Assembly (NCBI GenBank): GCA_021464415.1
Contig: CM038465.1
Span: 77,968,919 to 78,032,918, forward strand
Source: Lonicera japonica
Taxonomy: Eukaryota > Streptophyta > Magnoliopsida > Dipsacales > Caprifoliaceae
Length of the DNA stretch: 64,000 nucleotides
Reading direction: 5' to 3'
Position numbers and translations under genes: made by a program. How positions within the stretch are numbered: position 1 is the stretch's first letter; each line of letters begins with the position of its first letter. Below are positions 35,156 through 46,439 of this stretch, in pieces. Below the pieces are notes generated by a model. The model was not told the origin of the DNA. It made no database searches and worked only from the letters and a program-made list of their open reading frames with translations.

Positions 35156-36398
35156 AGCAGATTTATATGTGAAACAAAAAATATATATTCAAAAAAAAAT
35201 ATGTAAGACTTTTTATACACATATTATTACTCTTTCTAAAAATCCAAAAGTATAACATAATTACAACTTCAATATTACGAGATTAAATTTTATTCAAAGT
35301 GTTTACGTATTTAATGAAATACAAGACAAGCAATGTATGAAGTTAACCATCAAATGAATTCAATTAATTTTGATGTTTTATCTAATAGAGTAAAGTAAAA
35401 TGTTGTGTTGTTTCGATCCTCGGCAACGGTGCCAATGATTTAAGGGAATTTTTAGAATTAATTTATCGTTGCTTTATTCCGCACTTAAATGCAATAAAAC
35501 CCTACTTTTATGTAAAATAATGAAATTAGTATAGCGAATAAGTAGAAATCAATCCAAATTCAAGTTAATACTTCAAAAGTCGGAAAGTTTGTTGAAATCC
35601 AATATTTTAGGAAGTTAAATTAAAAACGTTTTTAAGTTTTGATTTTGAAATTATCTAAACTAAGAAACTAAACTAATTAAACTAAACTAATAAAATTAAA
35701 TCAAACCAGCAAAAAATCAATAATAAGAAATCACAAGGAAAGAGAATTCGCCACAATTGATATAAATAAAAAGTATCTAATTATATTTTTAATATTCATC
35801 TTTACTATATAAACAAATTTAAAATCATCATCATTCTTTCTTTAAAACTAACGTAAATAAAAATAAGCTTCGTCTGTATCTATAATTATAGTGATCACAA
35901 GAGATCCTTCCCTTATTTTAAAAATAATTAAAGTACTAGAAAGAAAACACACGTTATAATAATGATAATTTCAAAAACTATTTTAATTTGGGACAAATAA
36001 TTAAAAATCAATTAAAATTAAATTAAGTCCATTATATTCATGGCGATTTCATCCCTCCCATTTGGGAAAGAATTTAGCCATGCATAATAATTAAAGAACA
36101 CATGCAAATAAAATAATAATTCATCATTAAAATTAAAAGTAAAATATTCGAATACAAATTATAGAAAACTAGAAAGCCTCATTGTTTATACTGATCGAAT
36201 TAGCGTGTACCACATGACTTTTCGCTATCCACTCTTTCACCTTAACCGTCCAGCAACTAATATATGCAGGATTTTCTCTCTCTAGAACTCTCTAATAATA
36301 TCTATATTCTATATATTCTATTTTCTATATATGATTTTAAATCTAGAGAATGAGTCTATATATAGAAATAAGAGATAAAAGTTTAATAGGTTTAGGAA
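35156..36398. other. AT-rich repeat-derived DNA, family not identified
   Basis: The block TGTTGTTTCGATCCTCGGCA followed by ACGGTGCCA (about 35407-35435) resembles a motif common in plant LTR elements. The sequence seems to continue beyond the MULE-like insertion, at 39730-39920. No domains are found and the class is uncertain. Confidence 0.35.
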
Positions 36399-37171
36399 GG
36401 GTAATTAGTAAAAATGACCCATGAGGTTTGACATAATTCTCTCGCTCATCCCTAAAGTTTATTTTTCTGTTGAAACATCCTTAAAGTTTTTAATTTGTCC
36501 ATCGCTTGTCCAAAATTGGATTTCCAGTTAAAAACTTGGACGGAAAACACACATGGTTATCACATGACTCTATTTTAAGGGGCATTTTTGGTACTCTTGC
36601 TTTAGTGGACAAATAGGATAGAAAAAAAAATAGAAAATAAGAGCTTGAAAAAGAGCTCGTGAGGAAAACAAGACAGAACAATGGAGGTTGTACTCTGTTT
36701 CGGCTTGTTCCATATCGACCGCTTCAATACTAGAAGGATGTTTTTCGAAAATCAATGAAGAGTTAGCCTTACTTTGTTTCGGCGAGAACTTCGATTTCTT
36801 CCCCTCGACGAGATATATAATGATTTGGTTCGCCGACATCCAGATCTTCTGGCTGAGAATTGATTGAAACGTTTTGTATTCGACCGATTGATGGATTCTC
36901 ACATTGCCGATGTTGATTTCTCTCTCTTCGTCTTAAAACACAACCGGAGAAACCATCACACCATTTCCCCAGCGATTAATCAACAGTCAAATAACATTTT
37001 TCCCTTTGATTTTTAAAGAAGAATTTTAGATTTTAATGAAAGAAATTGACAAATTGTTCGCAGGAGAAAAAATTTAGTGTTAATTTGCATCAACATAATA
37101 GGGAGGAAAGTAAAGAAAAATGGAATGAGTGATTAAATTTGGGGTAATTATAAAAAATGATATGCATTTTT

Positions 37172-38581
37172 GTAATACCCTGTAATATAATTAGTGTAAA
37201 TTAGACACATATTAATCTCGATTAAGTGAAATTTTTGAGGAGTTTATGAATTTTAGTTAATTATGAACCAAGTTGTAAAATTTCATAAGTTTATTATGGA
37301 CTAAAATATAAAGTTAAAAAGGTTCAGGGTTAAAATAATAAAGTTACAAAACTTCAGGGTGAAATGTCATAATTAAGCAAAAGTCAGATTTTTCTTTTTC
37401 TTAACACCACCGACCTAACCTTGCCTTAAATTTAAGTTTCTCCATTTTCTTCTTTTCATTTGTTGTAGCCGAGAGAAAGAGATAGAAAATAAAAATAGGT
37501 ACGAAAACTCACTCCTTATAAATTTGCCGTTCAAACTTCGCCGAATCGAGTCGAGTCTTAAGGTAAAGTTGTTATATACATCGAGGACTACGCAGGGATA
37601 TAATAATTTTAGAGTTGTGCTGATCGAGATTCGGGTTATCATCTCGAATTTCATTCTTTGGGCTAAATATTTTGAAGTAGGGGTTTAATTATTTTTAAAA
37701 TCCGATAATATGATTTTATTCTATATAAATCATCATATTTTAATTGTCTTTGTTTTAAGAATTATTACATGATGAGGATGATGATGATTTATGATTTATG
37801 ATTTATAAAGCCATGGGCATGTGGTTTGAAGTAAAATATGCCATTTTACATGATATAAATATGTTATTTGATATACACGATGTATCCCTTGGATGTATAG
37901 ATGTTGTATATTGATGAAATTAATTAATTGATGAATTATATACATCAAGGGACATGTATAAATATTTGTTGTAGTTATATGGCATAAGTTGTTTCAAATG
38001 TTCATTTGTTAGCATGTTATGTATACTGTGCATTGTTATTGTGTCAACCGGATTCTTTGAGAACTTTTGACAAGCTCGAACTATTCTCATGGCCTATCAT
38101 GTGGGCATATATCTTGTATCTATGATGCCGAAAGCTCTTTATGTTTGTTGTATCATTCTGAGATGTGATATGATTCCGTGATGCATCCAATTATGATTTT
38201 ATTGTGGCCCTTCAATGATGAAAAGAATATGTATTGATGGGTTCTGACCGATGTGAAAATAAGTAGGGTTCAGTACCCTTGGGTTAAAAATTCCTAAACC
38301 CTCGGGTGACAACAATGAGGTCGGCTGTCTAGAGCCAACGGTGAGTAGCCTAAAAATTTAGATCTCGACAAAGCACTTGTGATTCTGTGATATAATATGG
38401 ATGGAGATGTGGTCCAATTCTATTATGATATGATGATAATTTTTTATTGGACGAATAATGTTATATCGTGATTAAATTCGATTTATTTTCTGGGGCGGTC
38501 AAGCCCATTCTTATTCTTATAATTATGGTTCGGCCCAGTTTCAGTATCTCTTGGGGGCGGTCAGACCCTTTGTTGTTGTTG

Positions 38582-38665
<84 letters not shown>

Positions 38666-39236
38666 TGTTTGGCTTTGGCATTTCTTGATAACATGATATG
38701 ATGGTTGACACAAGAGAGGTAACCTGCATATGCACATGCATACATTGTTTTATCAGTAAAGTCATGATTTATGATTAAACAGTTAATTATGTTTTGTACG
38801 TAATATTGCCTGTTATATCCCCACTACTGAGCTGTGAGTTCACCTCGTTTTATGTAAACAAATTCAGGTATCTAAGAGACAGAAGCAATTGGGTCGGGAA
38901 CCAAGAAGAAACCTCTGATACCGACTTACTTTTATTGTACATATCTGTATAAGGCAAGCCACGGCTAGCCTGAGTTGTTGTTTACCTAGTAATACATGTT
39001 GACATAGTTTGTATGCATCACGGATTACATGTATGTGTATAGATGTACATTAGACTCATGTTTTATATTATCACCTACATCATGAATATCAAGGTTGTTT
39101 ATTCCATGCTATGTATTTTTTGGATTTATTGTTTTATTATTTATTTTAGACTTATTTTAGCTCGTCTAAGGTGGGTTAATATTGCTCCAGGTCTTAATTA
39201 CGGATATTATTCTATTAATTAAGGCGGGGGTGTTAC
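37172..39236 (+). mobile_element. Ty3/Gypsy-type solo LTR with 5-bp TSD
   Basis: It begins TGTAATACCC and ends GGGTGTTACA (TG...CA), and is flanked by ATTTT on both sides (37167-37171 and 39237-39241). At 2,065 bp it has no internal protein domain, so it is an LTR left by unequal recombination. The partial copy at 1-1366 belongs to the same family. It contains the (TTA)n tract at 38584-38664. The Gypsy assignment rests on general LTR features only. Confidence 0.88.
38584..38664. repeat. (TTA)n microsatellite, about 26 units
   Basis: Long perfect triplet tract inside the solo LTR, preceded by five TTG units. The equivalent place in the LTR copy at 1-1366 lacks it, so the expansion is specific to this copy. 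Confidence 0.95.
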
Positions 39237-39729
39237 AATTTTGGTATATGATAATTTTAGGTAAAGGGAGATGAGAAGAAGCATAAAAGAAGAAGAATGT
39301 GATGGCGATGGGACAGCTTCCAGAGTTCCATAAGCACCATGGATCGAGTGATCGTAGAGAGAGACTCAAGCATTCTCCTTTGCCAACGCCGTTCGTCGAA
39401 GGTTCGGAACAGAAATCTAAGTTAGGTGAAAGAATCGAGGCGGCTAAGAAGAAACTGATGTTCTCTTTCACCGGCACCGTCTTTAGTTTCTTATTTTTCG
39501 AAAAACTTTCTCCCTCGTCCACTAAAGCAAGAGTACCAAAAATGCCCCTTAAAATAGAGTCATGTGACAACCACGTGCTTTTTTCGTCTAAATTTTTAAA
39601 CGAGGCATCCAGTTTTGGATGAGCGAAGGACAAATTAGAAACTTTAAGAATGCTTCAACAAAAAATTATACTTTAAGGACGAGCGAGGGACTTTAGTCAA
39701 ACTTCAGGGGTCATTTTTGCTAATTACCC

Positions 39730-40318
39730 AGTTTAAGAAACTAGAATTATAGAAGAAATAACAAATATAAGTTAAATTATAATTCTAATTAAGAGAGAGA
39801 AAAATGAGTTATATTCGACTTCGGAGAGAATATAGAATTGGAATATTCTTTCTTCTTTATCTTCATTTCTGGTCTTTAATTATTATTTATGGGTTTAAAT
39901 AACAATTTTATGCACTTATCAAATTTACAACCTTTAAATTCAGGTTTTTAATTTAATATTTTTTATGACATAGCAAGGTAATTAATAAGATTTATGTTAT
40001 ATTTAAATTTGAACATGGGACTTAATGTAGTAATGTAATCATACAGTATGTCTCAAACTTGTTGCTTGATTAGTGCTAATTTTAATTTATGAAATAACTA
40101 AATATCTACAAGAATTTGTTAGGTTATTTAAATTTACTATGAGACTTTTATGGCTCCTTTTGAGTTAACAATTAAAAAAAATTATAAAAGAATTTTGAGT
40201 TACCATTTGTTTGCTAAAGAGTAGTTAAGATATGATAGTAAATTCATATTTCTTCTGAAAAAAGTCTTGAATAAAGCAAAATGATGACATAAATTTAAGA
40301 ATAAGACTCAAACATTTT
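39730..40318. other. AT-rich flank
   Basis: Nothing coding is seen. It probably continues the repeat interrupted by the long-TIR element at 36399-39729. Confidence 0.4.
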
Positions 40319-40850
40319 AGGTTGGTGAAGCTAAAAATGAGACACTAAAGCGAGGGTATAAGTAATTTAGGCAACATATAATTTAATAATCTTTAAAGTC
40401 TATTTTTTCCAGGCACATTAATTTAGTTATTATTTTCTTTTTCTTTTTTTATTTACAAGATATATAAAAAAATAGATTAATATTAAAAAGGTTGGTAAAG
40501 TTAAAAATGAGGCATTAAGGGAGGATGTAAGTAAAAAAAAATTGAGATTTAGGGACAGTATATTTTAATAATCTTTAAAGTTCATTTTTCTAGAGAAATA
40601 AATTTAGCTATTATTTTTATTTTTTTGATCTATACAAAAATTGATTAATATTCTCAAGGTTGGTGAAGTGAAAAATGAGGTATTAAAGGGAGGATATAAG
40701 TAAAAAAAAATTCCTTTTTTGATTTAAGGAGCATATAATTTAATAATTTTTAAAGTTCATTTTTCTAAGGACATTAATTTAGTTATTATTTTTTTAATTT
40801 ACAAATGATATATGCAAAAATAGATTAATATTGTTGTGAAAGAAAAAATG
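40319..40850 (+). repeat. Tandem repeat, about 170-bp unit, three copies
   Basis: Each unit has GGTTGGT(G/A)AAG, AAAATGAG, (G/A)TATAAGTA, TTTAATAATCTTTAAAGT, TTAGTTATTATTT and ATAGATTAATATT in that order. Starts are near 40319, 40488 and 40657. The copies are diverged and no function is evident. Confidence 0.85.
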
Positions 40851-42636
40851 ATTTTGTTAAAGTAGTTTATCACTCTTAAGTATAATTAATGAACGATAAA
40901 TTTGGCTGCCTTAAAAAATCTAAAAAGTTAGTTTGATAAAAAAAATAAAAAATCTTTCGCAATAGCAATCAGAATTTTGGATAACAAAATATCCATTCCA
41001 AGGAATTTTAATTTTGACCAATCATTACCCTAAGGGTTGATTTTTTTTTTAATTTTTTTTTATTGTCGTACGAATGGGTACATTCTAAATACAAATACAA
41101 TTTAGGGTTTGTCCAGCTTAAATTCATGTAAATTTAGTTTGTTGAACTTAAACCAACCTATATATAATATTTTTTTAATACATGTGTGTCAAGGCTAGGT
41201 AGGTTCAAAAATATAATAAATGAAGTGTTTTGAGCTTTCAGAGTTAAACTCTTTTCGGTCTTTGATTGAGGTCGGATTTATTATATTTTCAATACTATAA
41301 TAATAAGTGTATGTCAAGGTTGGGTAGGTTCAGAAATATTGAGGTCGGATTCATTATATTTTTCGTAGTTAAACTCTTTTCAATACGCGTATGTCATGGT
41401 TGGGTAGGTTCGGCAATATAGAGATTGGATTCATTATATTTTTCATAGTTATGGATTGTAGGTTCTACAATATGGAGATTGGATTCGTTATATTTTTCAT
41501 AGTTAAACTCTTTTCAGTCTTAGATTGAGGTCAGATTCATTATATTTCCCCAAATCCAAGCACTAACCATTGTTACACGTACAATTTTTCCAAAATAAAC
41601 TTAATTATTTATTTTTTTCATGCCAAAGGCACGCGCATTAATAGTATACATATAATATATGATTTTTTTTAATTTCTATTGTATTCCTACAGTATTTTTT
41701 AAAACATTTGCTACCAACAATAATTCAACTGCCAACTTTTAACAAGTTAACTCTCTTCCTAATTACTAAACTATCTTTCTCTTTTATTAAATATTACTTC
41801 TTAAATTGAATACATACAAATAGTATATGAATCATGTATATACGTGGTGTATATATATATATATATTGCTACTATAGCTCATTAGTACGGAAATATAATA
41901 ATTAATAATAATAAAAATAATAATAACAATTTTAAGAAGTATAAAATCCTAAATAAATGATATTTTTTTTAAAGTCACAATTTAGATATGACCCGTATAT
42001 AGAACGGTGTGAAACCTGCAAGATAATAAATATAAATTATTTTATGCATATTATTATTACCCAAAGTATTATATTCTTGTGCTAGCTTTATTTGAGGCTG
42101 TGTGATTAAGATAATTATTATTATTAACCAAAAGATGCAAGTTCAACCCTTGGCATTTAATACTTTTATTCGCATTTATAACAATAACGGTAAAATATGT
42201 CATAATTGAATGTGGGCACTTCCGATGTACATGCATAGATGATATTATGTTATAATAAATAGAATATTCCAATTTTAGAAAAATGTTTCATTAAAGACGA
42301 ACTTTAGTGCTTGGAGTTTTGGTAAACCAATTGTGTTCTTACCAATGTGCCTTGTTAGTGTATTCCATAAGTTTTGGTCTTTGGTTCTCACTTAAGCCAA
42401 ATAATAAAAGGTTGTAATATTTTTGTAATGATTTAATGTTTACAAGATACGTCACCTGGAAATGATCAAACTAGTTAAAAATGAGCTTTTATGACCTACT
42501 TTCTTATTTACCTCTATTTTTATAATCTTGCAACATATGAACTCCAATTTTTTCATTAAATTGAACCTAAACCTAAACTCAAATCCAAACATAATTACGT
42601 AAATCTCTTTGTATATATCTTCAGTTACACCACTAA
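40851..42636. other. AT-rich intergenic region with tandem repeats
   Basis: At 41185-41555 a unit with ATGTCAAGGTTGGGTAGGTTC, then GAGGTCGGATTCATTATATTT and AGTTAAACTCTTTTC occurs three to four times in diverged form. No gene is recognised in the remainder. Confidence 0.6.
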
Positions 42637-43058
42637 GGGGTTGTTTGATTGCATCACTTAAATCTGAAAACTTAAAGTTTTCAGATTTAAGTGGTTTCAA
42701 AGTTGTTTGTTAATAGAAACTTAAATCTGAAGACTTAATTTTTTCTACTTAAAATTGAAAACTTTCATCAAAAGTTTTAAATGGTAAATTCACCACTTAA
42801 AACTGAAAACTTAACTTTAAAGAGTGTAAAATACCTATTTTACTTTTTTGCTACCAAGAATCATGTAATCCAAATAAACTAATAAGGTCAAAATTGTCAT
42901 ATTAAAAAAATTCAGTTTTCAAATGTGTTATATTCAAACAAACAACATTTTTCCAAATGCAGTTTTTAGAACTAAACAAACAGCTTTTTCAGTTTCAGTT
43001 TCAGTTTTTAATCTTCAGTTTTAGGTTTCAATTTTCAGTTGTTTTATCAAACGCCATA
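42637..43058. mobile_element. Tourist-like (PIF/Harbinger) MITE
   Basis: It starts GGGGTTGTTTGATTGC and the right end, ATCAAACGCCATA, is the imperfect inverse. A TAA trinucleotide flanks both ends (42634-42636 and 43059-43061), as for PIF/Harbinger insertions. The interior has inverted AGTTTTCAG-type repeats. It has no coding capacity. Confidence 0.7.
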
Positions 43059-43364
43059 TAAATTCATAATCTCGAGTTTGTATATAATATGATAAAGTTT
43101 TGTATTGAAATTAAAAAAAATGTATTCAAATCTGAAATGGATTTTCACATTTGAAATAGTTCTTTAAGTTAAGTCATCGTGAGAGAAAGAAAAACATTTC
43201 AGATAAAGAAACATTGTTAGTGCGTATGTAGAGAGAGAAATTCATACACTAGAGAGACAAATAGTGAATGTATTTATTCACGTACATATACCCACTCATA
43301 CATACATATCATTTAAAGAGAGAAATTATGTTTAGAGAGAGAGGGGAATAGTTGCACTCGAGAT

Positions 43365-44887
43365 CAGGGGTGTAGCCATAGTGTGGCGAAGGATGCGCGC
43401 GCACCCCCGACGATTTAGGCAAAAAAAAATTTTAAAAAAAAAGTTTGAAACTGAGAGCTCTTCTCCCCCCCCCCTCTCTCTCTCTCTCTCTTTTCCACAG
43501 AGCTCTTCGTTCGGGCGATAACGCAACATCCACGGCTCTCCACCTCTCCGTCCAGGCGACCACCGAGGCATTCAAGCCTCAGCCACTCAGGTTTAAAACT
43601 GATGAATCAAACTTAATCCCTAAATCCATATTTCTTGATGAATCAAACTTAGGTTTGAAACTTTTGTTTAGCTTTATTTGGGTTTTTGGGTTTTGGTATC
43701 TTTAATCGAATAGGGGGTCAAATAAGAAATTAAAATGGTTGTTTCTAGATTGCCGAATACATGTTAATAGTGGAGTAAACAATTGTTTGCCTAAAGAATC
43801 AACTGCTAATCTTTCTTCATTAAACTGTTAGTGGCTTAGTGTTAGTGAATTCGAAATTTTCTTAGTTTTTTACGGATTCCATTGATAGTGTCAGTAAACA
43901 ATTGTTTGCCTAAAGAATCAACTGCTAAGCTTTCTTCATTAAACTGTTAGTGGCTTAATGCTGATGAATTCGAAATTTTCTTGGTTTCTTACGGATTCCA
44001 ATGATAGTGACATTAATAGTGAAACTTTATTCTTCAGAATACATCAGAATTTGTTTCATCACAATGGCCAGAATGGTCAATTTGCATAAATTTATATTTG
44101 AGAGTATGTAATTGCAAAAAAATTAGCTGAATAAATGTTGAATTTATAGGGCTGATTTTAGAGTGAATGTGTCACATCGTTTGAAGAGTTGAAAGAATGC
44201 CCTTACTTTTTTTCTTATATTAGGGTCTAAGGACTAAGGAGGTTGCCGTTCTAATGCAAAATGAAGGAGAAAACATTTTGAAAGTGAATCTCACCATTCC
44301 CACTTCTATGGACAATTCTTTGCAGGCTTTTGAGTTACTCAATCATCTAACTAAAAAAGTATTAAACATGCATCTATGATACTGTGTTATATATTTTTAT
44401 AATATTATGAACCTAGGATCCACATATGTGGATGAAATTAGAGAGTAAGGTATAGTGGTATACATTAACTAAACACAGCAACACCTCAATTACTTGGGTT
44501 TAGCATTATAAATCACGTGTTTTGTCCAGTAATCCAGTGCAATATCATCTGTTAAACCATAGAGTGTTATGTTTCCTCCACTAGCTCCATCTAACTTAGT
44601 TGCTTAGTTTCTTAGCTTACCATCAATGTTGATCACCGAACAAATCACTCTTCCTTATTGAGGCATTATTTGGTCGATGGTAGATTTTTCAAACTCATTT
44701 AATAGGATTATCTTATTTTATTTACTTGCCAACTCTTCTTACATCTGATGGGTGTCATCTTTTTTAAGTTTAGTACTCAATTACTCATGCCAGATGTTCA
44801 TCAAAACCAGTTGACCAGAAAAATCAAACTAAACTGAGTTTATTCAAATTGCTCACCCCCGGCTTCAAATTGCTGGCTACGCCACTG
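43365..44887. mobile_element. hAT-type non-autonomous element, 1.5 kb
   Basis: The ends are CAGGGGTGTAGCCA and the inverse of CAGTGGCGTAGCCA. Flanks CTCGAGAT (43357-43364) and CTCAAGAT (44888-44895) match at 7 of 8 bases, the hAT TSD size. There is no transposase. It contains a (CT)n tract near 43477, a 110-bp tandem duplication (43774-43990) and, near 44255-44370, a short open stretch that could be captured gene DNA. Confidence 0.85.
43774..43990 (+). repeat. Tandem duplication, about 110-bp unit, two copies
   Basis: The block beginning AGTAAACAATTGTTTGCCTA and ending in GATTCCA(T/A)TGATAGTG is present twice, with a few base differences, inside the hAT element. Confidence 0.9.
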
Positions 44888-44895
44888 CTCAAGAT

Positions 44896-45416
44896 AAAAG
44901 GGGATCTAGATAGATTCGGATCTCACTATTGTTGAAATTAAACTTAATTTCCCACTACTTGCTAGATCTAAAGGAAGATGAGTTTTAAAGAGAGAATATA
45001 TATGTTTTTCCATTAGAGAGAAGGTGAGTTTAAATTCAGATCTATAAGTTCTGCCATTATAGGGATTTTGAGCAATTTAGAAAGAAGATTTTAAGGGATT
45101 CAAGGGAAAGAGACTGAGATGGGTTTAGTTTTGATTACTTTTAAGAAAGGAAAATTTTCAAAGGTTTGATTTACTTTTGGATAGATTTAAGTTCATTTAG
45201 ATCAAGAAATTAGAGTTCATGTGTGTATGGATGAAGGAGAAGGTTTAGAGGTTAAAGATGGAAATAATATGGTCAATTTGTACAAAATTTGGACCGCATT
45301 AGATATTTGTTAAAATTCAGAGAGTCAAATCAAAAAATTATAAAAATAAGGAGATGAGATAACTTTAATTTTGTATTATAAATAAGGGGTAATTCAAAAA
45401 AATTATATTAAAAATT
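44896..45416. other. Intergenic AT-rich spacer
   Basis: Nothing is recognised. Confidence 0.5.
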
Positions 45417-45758
45417 GGGCGGTATTATTTACAACCCCTAAATATGTCACAAACTCATCTTTTTTGAATTGAACTAAAAACACATTTTAATACCCCCTTT
45501 ATTTATCACAAACATCATCTTCCATTGCCTAATGTTAGGGAATGCTTAGCAACACATTTTGCCCATTTGAACCGAGTTTGTGTGAGTGCACTCACCTTGA
45601 TATTAGGCGAGTTATAACAACAAACTCTCCTCATGTGAGCCAAGTGTATGTGACTGCACTAATCGCTCATTAGGAAGGCCTTATAGGGTGTTATCGATAT
45701 TAAATGTACCATAAAGGAGTGTTTGTGACAAATATGTTGGATGTAAATAACATCACCC
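45417..45758. mobile_element. MITE with perfect 8-bp TSD
   Basis: It starts GGGCGGTATTATTTACA and the right end is its imperfect inverse (TGTAAATAACATCACCC). The direct repeat TAAAAATT flanks it exactly (45409-45416 and 45759-45766). Inner arms share TATGTCACAAAC/GTTTGTGACAAATAT. At 342 bp it has no coding capacity. The TSD size suggests hAT or a Mutator-like class; the TIR is not one I can assign. Confidence 0.83.
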
Positions 45759-45766
45759 TAAAAATT

Positions 45767-46363
45767 CATAGATACATCATGATACCAATGGGTTAATTAT
45801 TTGCGAACAATTAATTAAGCATCGGTATCAGAAATAATAATGATAATTAACTAGCTACACTTGTTTTCTGTCTAAATTAGCTTGCCTCATAAAAGCATTA
45901 GCTTTTAGTCTTAACTAGATCATTTTCAAACAATAAGCTTTGTTATTGTAATTTCTTTAATATTTCTGTAGATGTGAAAATAATTGAAGGTTAATTATTT
46001 AATTACGAAAGCTGATGAGAATTTTTTTAACAACCTTATTATATATTAATACATCGAGAATTGCATTTACATTCTGAGCCTCAAATTTAGAACATTTTCA
46101 AACAAATCACGGAAAGAATTAGTGTTTAAAAGGTACGAGATAAGAGCCTGGGCTGCCGTGGGACAACCGCTTTGATTAATTCGCATAAATTTTTTAACCC
46201 AATTACAAAGGCCAGCAATATCCAATAATTTATTGTATATTCCCCCCACAAAACGACATATATAGGAATCTTTCATTTGTCCAATTTTTTTTTTACAACC
46301 AAATTCTTGCTAACATTTGCATACATAGTAGCTGACCGATGAAATCAATAACACCATACCCCC
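45767..46363. other. Upstream region of the oxygenase gene
   Basis: AT-rich, with no repeat or gene recognised. A 69-codon minus-strand frame at 46067-46276 has no recognisable family. Confidence 0.5.
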
Positions 46364-46374
46364 TATATATAAAA
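46364..46374 (+). promoter_or_regulatory. Putative TATA box
   Basis: TATATATAAAA lies 66-76 bp before the oxygenase ATG, leaving room for a leader of about 40 bases. No other core element can be assigned. Confidence 0.6.
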
Positions 46375-46439
46375 CCCAACTCCATACAATCCTTCAAACT
46401 CACCCAACAATTATTAATCATCAAAAATTAGAGAGAGAG

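Larger units (their letters stand above)
36399..39729. mobile_element. Long-TIR MULE-like element interrupted by a solo LTR
   Basis: The outer arms are inverted: GGGTAATTAGTAAAAATGACC at the left mirrors the right end finishing GCTAATTACCC. Both share the block around TACTCTTGCTTTAGTGGAC and the arm similarity is about 220 bp. The flanks are GTTTAGGAA (36390-36398) and GTTTAAGAA (39731-39739), 8 of 9 bases matching with a one-base offset, close to the 9-bp Mutator signature. Without the solo LTR it is about 1.27 kb. No transposase is present; the fragments beside the TIRs look like captured coding or UTR DNA. Confidence 0.8.

Noticed and set aside
38461..38745. Open frames encoding poly-Asn, poly-Ile or poly-Leu
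   Set aside because: They are translations of the (TTA)n microsatellite in the solo LTR.
39299..39622. 107-codon plus-strand frame with KARVPKMPLKIES, also seen at 36490-36681
   Set aside because: Both are translations of the inverted TIR arms of the same element and do not represent a gene.
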